In this document: in pieces, positions 1 through 6,812 of the stretch
Position numbering within the stretch: the first letter of the stretch is position 1
Layout of the letters: the number at the start of each line of letters is the position of its first letter
Assembly (NCBI RefSeq): GCF_003096655.1
Contig: NZ_QEKQ01000009.1
Span: 70,937-134,936 of the forward strand
Reading direction: 5' to 3'
Source of the DNA: Tamilnaduibacter salinus
GTDB lineage: Bacteria > Pseudomonadota > Gammaproteobacteria > Pseudomonadales > Oleiphilaceae
DNA: 64,000 nt
The notes under the pieces: model-generated
The model's input: the letters and a program-made list of their open reading frames with translations, nothing else
Told to the model about the DNA's origin: nothing
Databases searched by the model: none
Program-made: the position numbers and the translations under genes

Positions 1-1
1 C

Positions 2-775
2 GTCGAGCAGGGCGACGAGGCGGAAAAGTTCCATGTGTCCGGCCGGGGTGAGCTGCACCTGTCCGTGCTTCTCGAGAACATGCGTCGAGAAGGCTACGAG
101 ATCGCCGTGTCGCGGGCTCAGGTGGTCCAGCGCGAAGTCGATGGCGAAATCCACGAGCCGTTCGAATACGTTGTGGCCGACGTGGAAGACGAACATCAGG
201 GCTCGGTCATGGAGAAAATGGGCGAGCGGCGCGCCGAGCTCAAGAACATGGTGCCGGATGGTCGTGGCCGGACGCGGATGGACTTCATCATGCCGGCGCG
301 GGGGCTGATCGGCTTCCGCAACCAGTTCCTGACGATGACTTCCGGCACCGGCATCCTGACCAACGTGTTCGATCACTTCGGCCCGGCGAAGGGCGGTGAT
401 GTGGAGCACCGGAACAACGGTGTGCTCGTTTCCATGATCGACGGTAAGGCGCTCGGTTACGCGCTGTTTACGCTGCAGGAACGGGGGCGTCTGTTCATCG
501 GCCCCGGGACCGAGGTTTATGAAGGCATGGTGATCGGGATTCACAATCGGGACAACGACCTGGTTGTGAACCCCACCAAGGGCAAGCAGTTGACCAACGT
601 CCGGGCCTCCGGCACTGACGAGAACATCGTCCTGACGCCACCCATCGAGATGACACTGGAACAGGCGCTGGAGTTCATCGATGATGATGAGCTGGTGGAG
701 GTCACACCCCACTACCTGCGTGTCCGCAAGAAGCATCTCAAGGAAAACGAGCGTAAACGCGCCAAGAAGAAATAA
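2..775 (+). CDS. typA: GTP-binding protein TypA/BipA, C-terminal part (5' end outside window)
   Basis: Translational GTPase of the EF-G/BipA group that binds the ribosome and helps 50S assembly and growth under stress. The gene is open from the first bases of the window and ends at TAA 773-775, giving 257 residues, roughly the last two fifths of a protein usually near 605 residues. The GTPase domain is therefore not visible. The GRGELHLSVL motif at the start corresponds to the EF-G domain V-like region, and the BipA-specific C-terminal domain follows (GLIGFRNQF, then GKQLTNVRASGTDEN). It ends in a basic Lys/Arg tail. A stem-loop follows at 790. Identification is secure from these family motifs. 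Confidence 0.96.
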   Translation, partial: VEQGDEAEKFHVSGRGELHLSVLLENMRREGYEIAVSRAQVVQREVDGEIHEPFEYVVADVEDEHQGSVMEKMGERRAELKNMVPDGRGRTRMDFIMPARGLIGFRNQFLTMTSGTGILTNVFDHFGPAKGGDVEHRNNGVLVSMIDGKALGYALFTLQERGRLFIGPGTEVYEGMVIGIHNRDNDLVVNPTKGKQLTNVRASGTDENIVLTPPIEMTLEQALEFIDDDELVEVTPHYLRVRKKHLKENERKRAKKK

Positions 776-789
776 GCGGCGTGCCTTCT

Positions 790-830
790 GGGGCGGCTCC
801 GGTCTGGTGCCGCCCCGGTCTTTCCTTCCC
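790..830 (+). terminator. possible rho-independent terminator after typA
   Basis: An 8-bp GC-rich perfect stem (790-797 with 809-816, 11-nt loop) follows the typA stop codon by 15 nt. The tail is only T-rich (TCTTTCCTT), so termination may be partial. Confidence 0.45.
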
Positions 831-907
831 GGTCTGTGACTCGAACAGGCACTGACCTTTGCCTCGCTCTCGTCTAGACTTTCAATGTTGATAGGACGGA
901 GCCCGGC

Positions 908-1873
908 ATGCTGACGCTCTACCCCGAATTACGCCCCAACGTCGAACACCGCCTCGAAGTGGAGGAGCCCCACGAGCTCTGGATTGAGGAATCGGGCAAT
1001 CCCGAGGGTATCCCCGTGGTCGTTGTTCACGGCGGTCCCGGTGGCGGTTGTGAGGAGTGGCTGCGCCAGTTTTTCGACCCGGAGCGCTACCGGATCATTC
1101 TGTTTGATCAGCGCGGCGCCGGTCGCTCGCGACCACTGGCCGAATTGTCCGGCAACCATACTCAGGCCCTGGTCGATGATATGGAGCAGATCCGGGCGTT
1201 TCTGGGGATCGAGCAATGGGTGCTGTTCGGCGGCAGTTGGGGGTCCACGCTGAGCCTTGTCTATGCCGAAACCCACCCTGAACGGGTACTGGGACTGATC
1301 CTGCGTGGTATTTTCCTGTGTCGCCCCGAAGACATTTTCTGGTTCTATCAGCGGGGGGCAAGCCGTATCTTTCCCGATCACTGGGAGGACTACGCGGGCC
1401 GGATTCCCGACAGCGAACAGGACGATCTTGTGGCGGCGTATTACCGGCGTCTTACAAGTCGTAACGAACTGGAACAGATTCAGGCCGCCAAGGCCTGGTC
1501 GCTGTGGGAGGGGCGCTGCGCAACACTGCACCCAAACCCGCGTGTGGTCGAACATTTCGGCCATCCTCACGTGGCCATTGCCCTGGCACGCATCGAGTGC
1601 CACTACTTCTCCAACCGGTCATTCCTGGAGCCGGACCAGATTCTGCGTGATGCAGGGCGTTTGGCCGACATACCGGGTCATATCATTCACGGCCGCTACG
1701 ACATGGTCTGCCCCCTCGATAACGCACAGGCCCTGAGCCAGGCCTGGCCCGAAGCGGAGTACACCATTCTCCGGGATGCCGGTCACTCCGCCAGTGAACC
1801 GCCGATCATCGACGCACTGGTCCGGGCAACGGATGCGATGGCGGAACGCTACGCTGAGCCGTTCGGCGTTTGA
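908..1873 (+). CDS. pip: proline iminopeptidase (alpha/beta hydrolase, S33)
   Basis: Cytosolic exopeptidase releasing N-terminal proline from peptides. The 321-residue length fits the bacterial S33 prolyl aminopeptidases. Visible features are the HGGPGGG oxyanion-hole loop (41-47), the GGSWGS nucleophile elbow with Ser110, Asp265 in GRYDMVCP and His293 in DAGHSASEP, so the catalytic triad is complete. The ATG at 908 is preceded by a GGACGGAG stretch. It lies about 130 bp after typA and 50 bp before dtd on the same strand. Confidence is high for family; substrate is inferred from the family. Confidence 0.95.
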   Translation: MLTLYPELRPNVEHRLEVEEPHELWIEESGNPEGIPVVVVHGGPGGGCEEWLRQFFDPERYRIILFDQRGAGRSRPLAELSGNHTQALVDDMEQIRAFLGIEQWVLFGGSWGSTLSLVYAETHPERVLGLILRGIFLCRPEDIFWFYQRGASRIFPDHWEDYAGRIPDSEQDDLVAAYYRRLTSRNELEQIQAAKAWSLWEGRCATLHPNPRVVEHFGHPHVAIALARIECHYFSNRSFLEPDQILRDAGRLADIPGHIIHGRYDMVCPLDNAQALSQAWPEAEYTILRDAGHSASEPPIIDALVRATDAMAERYAEPFGV

Positions 1874-1956
1874 CGGTTTTCGAGGCCGCGCCTTGTGGAG
1901 ACGCGGCGCCTTTCTGATACCCTCCCATGCTTCTATCGGTTGAGAGGACTCCGTTT

Positions 1957-2400
1957 GTGAAGGGATTGATCCAACGGGTCACCCGTGCCTGCGTTCAGGT
2001 TGAAGAGGAGACCGTCGGTCGCATTGGTCCTGGCTTACTCCTTTTTTTGGGTGTCGAAAAGGGAGACAGCGAAGTGCAGGTCGAGCGCCTCTGTCAGCGC
2101 GTCCTCCGTTACCGGGTGTTCCCGGACGGTAAGGGGCGTATGAACTGCAGCCTTCTCGACAGTGGCGGGGCGTTGCTGGTGGTGCCGCAGTTTACCCTGG
2201 CCGCAGATACGCAGCGTGGTAATCGTCCGAGCTTTTCTCCGGCCGCTCCGCCCGAGGACGGGGAGCGCTGTTTTGGGCAGTTCCTGACCAGTGCCCGGGA
2301 GGTTTTGGGGGTGGACCGGGTGTCGGCTGGCCGGTTTGGAGCCGATATGGCGGTATCACTGGAAAACGATGGTCCCGTCACATTTTTGCTGCAAGGGTAA
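1957..2400 (+). CDS. dtd: D-aminoacyl-tRNA deacylase
   Basis: Removes D-amino acids wrongly attached to tRNA (D-Tyr, D-Asp and others) and also Gly from tRNA-Ala, as a homodimer. I place the start at GTG 1957, giving MKGLIQRVTRA as in the family and 147 residues. GAGAGG lies just upstream, whereas the ATG at 1927 would add ten atypical residues. The GNRPSF box (88-93) and the Gly-cis-Pro pair (139-140, NDGPVTF), which excludes L-aminoacyl substrates, are intact. The usual SQFTL box reads PQFTL (77-81), a substitution at the first position. Gene order pip-dtd suggests co-transcription. Confidence 0.93.
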   Translation: MKGLIQRVTRACVQVEEETVGRIGPGLLLFLGVEKGDSEVQVERLCQRVLRYRVFPDGKGRMNCSLLDSGGALLVVPQFTLAADTQRGNRPSFSPAAPPEDGERCFGQFLTSAREVLGVDRVSAGRFGADMAVSLENDGPVTFLLQG

Positions 2401-2932
2401 CGGGCACTCGTTTGGTGCGTTGCAGACAGAGCGTCCCGGCTTGGTGCATCCTCAATGATTGCGTGACGCACTTAGATGGTGTAGATTTCTGTTTATTCAT
2501 GACTTTTGCAGTTGGCCCGGTTTTTGACTGTGGTCTTATGGGACCGTCCGCGTGCCGCCATGGTCGACCAATGGATAATGGTGCCGGATTGCGAATTTGC
2601 AAAACTGGCTTGAATTGTCTAGAAGGAACGGCTATACCGGGCATTAACAAGATCCGGTAAGTGGCTGGAAGGGCGAAGGAAGCGGGCTTATGTGGGCGAC
2701 GCCCGACGAGGGCAGGCGCCGGAGCAGTTATCGACTATGATGAACAGATGGTCATGAAAAACTGCTTTGTCGACGAAATGCCCAAGCCGCTGGAAGGCAC
2801 TTGCAGGCGGAACGCTGTAACCGTTATGACAAAGCCAATGGAGACACTGCTGGTGTCTGGCTGAATCATCAACACAACAACACAAAACGCTTAAAGCAAA
2901 ACCTGAGAACACTCCAAAGAGGAAGACGCAAA
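2401..2932. other. 532-bp intergenic stretch upstream of the porin
   Basis: No convincing gene is seen; the short open frames here lack ribosome binding sites and protein-like composition. A sigma-70-like pair TTGAAT (2610-2615) and TATACC (2633-2638) with a 17-nt spacer is the best promoter candidate. If used, it would give the porin a leader of nearly 290 nt. The last 60 bases before the porin are A-rich. Confidence 0.4.
2610..2638 (+). promoter_or_regulatory. candidate sigma-70 promoter upstream of the porin
   Basis: TTGAAT, 17-nt spacer, TATACC: four of six matches in each box. The long distance to the porin start (295 nt) makes it uncertain. Confidence 0.28.
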
Positions 2933-4009
2933 ATGAAAAAGACTCTGATTGCATCCGCTGTCGCTGCGGCGACCTTCTCTGGCTCTGCTGCCGCGATGAC
3001 TGCCGAGCAGCTGACGGCCAAAATGGAATCCATGCCGACGTTTTATGGCAACATCCAGCTGGTTAACCGCTACGTCGACTCTGACGCCAGCGGCGTGACC
3101 AACGACGCACTCCAGGACAACGGCTCCACCATTGGCGTGAAGCACGAGAGTGAAGTGGCGCCTGGCGTCACGGCGTTCGGGAAAATTGAGCTGGAAGGCA
3201 TTACTGCTGATGACAAGTCGACCACGCAGCCGGACAATAATGGCGATGATATTGCTGTCTCTGGCCTGACCGATTTGGACGAAGCGTACCTGGGTGTGAA
3301 AGGCGAGCGGTTCGGTAAGGTATGGGTCGGTTCCGATGACTCCCAGTACGAGTCCCTGGTCGGTGACTACGGTAACTGGGTTTATGAGGTCGGCCTGAAC
3401 AACCTCTATGCGAGCTATACCAGTGCCGAAGGCAACCTCGTGCAGTACGTGTCTCCAAGTTTTGGGGGGCTTACCCTGCATGGTGCTGTTCAGGTCAATG
3501 GTCAGACAGACAGTTCTGGCGATGGCAACAGCCACCCTTACCAACTGGGTGCTAAGTACTCAGTGGATGCGCTGACTGTTGCATTTGCCGTCGACTCGAA
3601 TGACAGTGGTGTTGGTGACAGCAACGAGAACAGCTACGGCGTGAGTGTCGCATTTGACGTGAACGACAATCTGACACTGGACGCATATTACGACATGCGG
3701 AAAGGTCAGGACTCCTACGATAACACTGGCGATGCTGCCGAAGAAATTGAGCTTGGCGCTGAGAACGGCCAAGACCTCTTTGGTGTGATGGGTACTTACA
3801 CGATGGGTGCTAACTCCTTCCGCGCGTCTTACGCGTATGCTGAAGCCGATACGTCTGAGGACGAGAGTGATGTCATCACTCTGCAGGCCAAGCACAACGT
3901 AAACGGCAACATGTACGTTTACGCGGAAGCGCTGCAGCGTAACAACGAGGACGTGGAGCTCAGCGAAGAAGTCAACGAGCTGAACGTTGGCGCTGTCTAC
4001 TACTTCTGA
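2933..4009 (+). CDS. outer-membrane porin (general, trimeric beta-barrel type)
   Basis: Predicted 358-residue general diffusion porin in the outer membrane. It starts at ATG 2933, 6 nt after AGAGGAAG; an in-frame upstream extension from 2801 is not protein-like. The first 21 residues (MKKTLIASAV then AAATFSGSAAA) form a signal peptide with an Ala-rich cleavage site. The mature part alternates short amphipathic strands with Asp/Gly/Asn-rich loops and ends in Tyr-Tyr-Phe, the aromatic C-terminus recognised by the BAM machinery. The mature chain is strongly acidic, typical of marine or halophilic porins. A strong terminator at 4045 makes it monocistronic. Which solutes it passes cannot be told from sequence. 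Confidence 0.9.
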   Translation: MKKTLIASAVAAATFSGSAAAMTAEQLTAKMESMPTFYGNIQLVNRYVDSDASGVTNDALQDNGSTIGVKHESEVAPGVTAFGKIELEGITADDKSTTQPDNNGDDIAVSGLTDLDEAYLGVKGERFGKVWVGSDDSQYESLVGDYGNWVYEVGLNNLYASYTSAEGNLVQYVSPSFGGLTLHGAVQVNGQTDSSGDGNSHPYQLGAKYSVDALTVAFAVDSNDSGVGDSNENSYGVSVAFDVNDNLTLDAYYDMRKGQDSYDNTGDAAEEIELGAENGQDLFGVMGTYTMGANSFRASYAYAEADTSEDESDVITLQAKHNVNGNMYVYAEALQRNNEDVELSEEVNELNVGAVYYF

Positions 4010-4044
4010 TCCGGCATAACGCCGAACAATCAGTTGTTATGAAG

Positions 4045-4075
4045 CCGGTACCCTTCGGGGTGCCGGTTTTTTTTT
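4045..4075 (+). terminator. strong rho-independent terminator after the porin
   Basis: A 9-bp stem (4045-4053 with 4058-4066, one G-U pair) is closed by a UUCG tetraloop and followed by nine T residues. Confidence 0.93.
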
Positions 4076-4142
4076 GGTTCCTAGCAGATCCCCGCAGAAA
4101 ACCAAGAAAGGCGGCAGGCTGTCATGTTAGCGGTGCCGCACC

Positions 4143-4164
4143 TGTAGCCGATGTCTCCGACTTC
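4143..4164 (+). repeat. fragment of the GTAGCCGAT repeat family
   Basis: 22 bases identical to the start of the repeat at 5196; the sequence diverges after CGACTTC. It lies between the porin terminator and the CYTH gene. Confidence 0.7.
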
Positions 4165-4256
4165 AGAGCAGGTCAAATCCGTGATGACCCTTTTTTGTGT
4201 CCGGCGTCTGGCTTTTCTATCCTGAGCGCCCTGATCGATGACCGCGAGGAGGCACT

Positions 4257-5096
4257 GTGGCCGAAGAGCTGGAAATCAAGCTGAGTGTTCAACCGACGTC
4301 TGAAACCGATGTGCTCGACTGGCTGTCGGGTGTTTCGGGCGCATCCGCCCGGGCCCAGTCACTGCGGAACACCTACTTTGACACCCCCGGCGCCGATCTC
4401 AATCGGCAACGCGCCGCGTTGCGGCTCCGGCAAAAAGGGGAGCGCATCATCCAGACTCTCAAAACCCAGGGGGAGTTTGTGGACGGTGCGCATCGTCGGC
4501 AGGAGTGGGAGTGGGATCTGGACGCCCATGAACTGTCTCTGGGTCGTCTGACGGAGACGCCGCTCTCTTCGGGTGTGCCGCTCGACCAGCTTCGGGCTGT
4601 GTTTGAAACAAATTTCACCCGCTACACCGGTGTGTTGGCAACGTCCGGCTCGAGCGTCGAGTGCGTTCTGGATTCCGGTTGGATTGTTGCCGGCGATGTC
4701 GAGTGGCCTCTGCATGAGGTGGAGTTCGAGCATCAGTCCGGCGACAAGGCACAACTTCTGGAATGGGCGCGGCGTTTGGCAAAGGAGGTGCCAGTCATGC
4801 TGAACCTGATCAGTAAGGCGGAGCAGGGGTACTGGTTGGCTGGTCTGCACACACCGGCACCGCTCGACGATGTCGACCCGGTCACCCGATGGCTGTCGCT
4901 CCTGAGTGTGGCCTGGCTGACCCATGACATCCCGGAGGATCTGGCCGCCGCGACGGATGGGGTTCATGATCGTGCGGTTGAACGGGGCGTGGAGGCAAAC
5001 TGGGAGTGGTTCCGCGAAGCGCTGGCGGATGGACGAGCTGTGCACGACCTGGCAGTGGATGGACGGCTGGGGCGGCTTCAGCTGGCGTTTCTTTGA
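4257..5096 (+). CDS. CYTH domain protein, probable inorganic triphosphatase
   Basis: The N-terminal E4-L-E6-I-K8 is the ExExK signature of CYTH domains, which form a triphosphate tunnel and hydrolyse tripolyphosphate, ThTP or similar substrates with Mg2+. Conserved basic stretches such as ALRLRQKG and a later EVEFE segment support the fold. The protein has 279 residues, longer than a bare CYTH domain but without the full CHAD domain found in E. coli YgiF (about 430 residues), so the last 90 residues are a short or degenerate helical tail. The start is GTG 4257, preceded by GAGGAGG at good spacing. It stands alone between the porin terminator and a repeat patch. Confidence 0.85.
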   Translation: MAEELEIKLSVQPTSETDVLDWLSGVSGASARAQSLRNTYFDTPGADLNRQRAALRLRQKGERIIQTLKTQGEFVDGAHRRQEWEWDLDAHELSLGRLTETPLSSGVPLDQLRAVFETNFTRYTGVLATSGSSVECVLDSGWIVAGDVEWPLHEVEFEHQSGDKAQLLEWARRLAKEVPVMLNLISKAEQGYWLAGLHTPAPLDDVDPVTRWLSLLSVAWLTHDIPEDLAAATDGVHDRAVERGVEANWEWFREALADGRAVHDLAVDGRLGRLQLAFL

Positions 5097-5164
5097 GGTC
5101 GAGGCTTCAGAATGTCTCCGGGGCAATGTCGCCGGTGTTGCAAAACCAACGTAGCCGAATATTT

Positions 5165-5423
5165 AGAGGGTGTTGCAAAAGGCCATCTTTGAACATGTAG
5201 CCGATGTCTCCGACTTCGGAGTCGCCCGTCAGGGCGACCGGTTCCGGCTCTCGAAGGAGGTGCCTGGGACCGGCTGGTAATCATTGCCTACGCTGCATTT
5301 GATGGTCGTCCCTGACGCCAAATGCGACCGCGACATCCCTGTCGCTCCTCCGGCAATGACCACCAGCCGATCCCGATCAGGCAACGGAGTTATCGCTGGG
5401 CAGTGCCTTTTGCAACACCCTCT
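5165..5423 (+). repeat. 259-bp element with 19-bp perfect terminal inverted repeats
   Basis: The left end at 5165-5183 (AGAGGGTGTTGCAAAAGGC) is exactly complementary to 5405-5423, and the similarity continues imperfectly about ten bases outward. Inside is the 5196-5404 repeat core found interrupted at 28266-28742. The core has a long imperfect stem joining GGGACCGGCTGG near 5267 with its complement near 5360-5381, and a GTCGCCC/GGGCGAC hairpin at 5221. No ORF with coding character is present. A third copy of GGTGTTGCAAAA lies just outside at about 5133. It could be a MITE or a composite repeat; I see no clear target duplication. Confidence 0.75.
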
Positions 5424-5521
5424 TTATGTTCGGAGCGGCCGAAAGGCCGCCGAGTCCTGGCTCATAACATTTTGTTTTTGGGAGCCTTACGGCTCCTCCG
5501 AACATAGATGTTCGGCTACAT
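5424..5521 (-). repeat. cluster of REP-like hairpins downstream of the K+ channel gene
   Basis: Three adjacent hairpins: GCGGCC-GAAA-GGCCGC at about 5436, GGAGCC-TTAC-GGCTCC at 5481-5496, and CCGAACAT-AG-ATGTTCGG at 5498-5515. Read on the minus strand the last one is headed by GTAG (5519-5516), the arrangement known from RAYT-associated REP sequences. GTAGCCGAATAT at 5151-5162 is an inverted counterpart, so 5151-5521 may be one composite unit. Confidence 0.6.
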
Positions 5522-5582
5522 TATCCGACGTGGGCCCCGTCCCATCCCTTTCAGGTATTTGGCCATGCTGTAAGGCAGGCCG

Positions 5583-6737
5583 CTATGGCGTTTCGGATTC
5601 CCGGGCTTTCTCGCGATTGTGCCAGCGGTCCAGAAAATCCCGATAGCGATTGAGCGCCTCTTCGATTTCGGACGTTGGTGGCGTGTCCTTTGAACGCACA
5701 AGCACGATCAGTCCGGTGCCATCCACATCGTCGGTGGAGTTCGGGTGGCAGACGACCTGTCCGTCCCGGTCGATGTAGGCGAGGGCGGTGCCGATGCCAT
5801 GACGGATCAGGGCACTGACAATGTCGGCCCATTGCAGATCCGCGATGCGCAGGTCGTAGCGGTGCGGGTGGTCGTGTTCGTAATCGAACAGGTCTTCCAG
5901 GACTTTTTCCGTGCCCGGTGAGCTGACCGCCCGCACCATGATTTCCGGGTAGGTTCGGACCGGCCGGATGACGGTGCGAACGCCCAGCCCGGTGAAGCGG
6001 CGGCGGTTTTCGTCGCGGACGCACTCCACCGTGACCCGGTTTGCCAGATTCATTTCGGACAGGCGATGGACGATGTCGAAGGTCAGGCTGTCCGATTCCG
6101 GGTCGGTCTCATCCGGTGCGATCACGATGATGTGGCGGGCTTGCGTGATATTGACGTTGCGGAGCGCGTTGGCGTCACTGCCGTGACCGGTGAAGTGAAC
6201 CAGCCCGGCATCCCGGAGTTCGGCAGGGATGCCGTCGGGATAATGGTTGGTGAGCAACTGGATGGGCGCTTGCTCATACCCGGGGACGGCACGGATCTGA
6301 TCGGCCAGCCGCTTGAAATACTGGTCGCCACAGCGAAGGGGCGTGTTGATAATGACGATGTGGTTTTTCATGCGGTACCTCCAGCGGCCCATGATCATTC
6401 GCTCGCGACGATAGAACCGGTATTCAATGTAGTCGCTGACAATCAGTGTCAGTATGGTAATGGAGCCAATGTACATCACGCTCATGGTCAGTATGCGACC
6501 GAGCGTGGTCGCCGGTGCCAGGTCGCCGTAGCCGACCGTTAACAGCGTTGTCATGGTGAGCCAGAACGCCTCAAACAGCGTCAGGTGTTCAAGGAAGCTC
6601 AGGGCGATCGTCTGGAGAGCGAGTAGCGCTGCCAGAATGAGCAGCAGTCGCCGGAGACGGGAGCGGATCAGGCCGGACATTGGCAGATGGCTGGCACCGG
6701 GGCTGGCTTCGACAGGTCGGGGGTCACGCCTGAGCAT
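5583..6737 (-). CDS. two-transmembrane potassium channel with a RCK/TrkA-N-like cytosolic part
   Basis: Inner-membrane K+ channel subunit. With the start at ATG 6737 (384 residues) the order is TM1 at about 31-48, a pore helix with the selectivity filter TVGYGD (67-72), TM2 at about 82-101, then a long cytosolic region resembling two RCK lobes. The TVGYGD filter makes K+ selectivity likely. The Rossmann segment HIVIINTPLRCGDQYF lacks the usual GxGxxG nucleotide-binding glycines, so NAD or nucleotide binding may be lost. A TTG start at 6794 would add 19 residues but has no ribosome binding site and nearly touches the divergent glnE. It resembles the MthK-type layout; its gating ligand is unknown. 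Confidence 0.88.
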   Translation of the reverse strand: MLRRDPRPVEASPGASHLPMSGLIRSRLRRLLLILAALLALQTIALSFLEHLTLFEAFWLTMTTLLTVGYGDLAPATTLGRILTMSVMYIGSITILTLIVSDYIEYRFYRRERMIMGRWRYRMKNHIVIINTPLRCGDQYFKRLADQIRAVPGYEQAPIQLLTNHYPDGIPAELRDAGLVHFTGHGSDANALRNVNITQARHIIVIAPDETDPESDSLTFDIVHRLSEMNLANRVTVECVRDENRRRFTGLGVRTVIRPVRTYPEIMVRAVSSPGTEKVLEDLFDYEHDHPHRYDLRIADLQWADIVSALIRHGIGTALAYIDRDGQVVCHPNSTDDVDGTGLIVLVRSKDTPPTSEIEEALNRYRDFLDRWHNREKARESETP

Positions 6738-6812
6738 CAAGGGTTTCCATGAGAGCGACGGATCAACAGACAATACCTTGCCAGAGTAGATCAAAGAAAC
6801 AGGGGCGTGCAG

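Noticed and set aside
2412-2864. Two small open frames (82 and 67 codons) before the porin
   Set aside because: No ribosome binding sites and no resemblance to known proteins; the region reads as a leader or spacer.
2801-2932. Upstream in-frame extension of the porin
   Set aside because: It would place 44 charged residues before a good signal peptide; AGAGGAAG directly precedes ATG 2933.
5284-5646. 120-codon open frame within the repeat patch
   Set aside because: It spans inverted repeats and hairpins and continues into the antisense of the channel gene.
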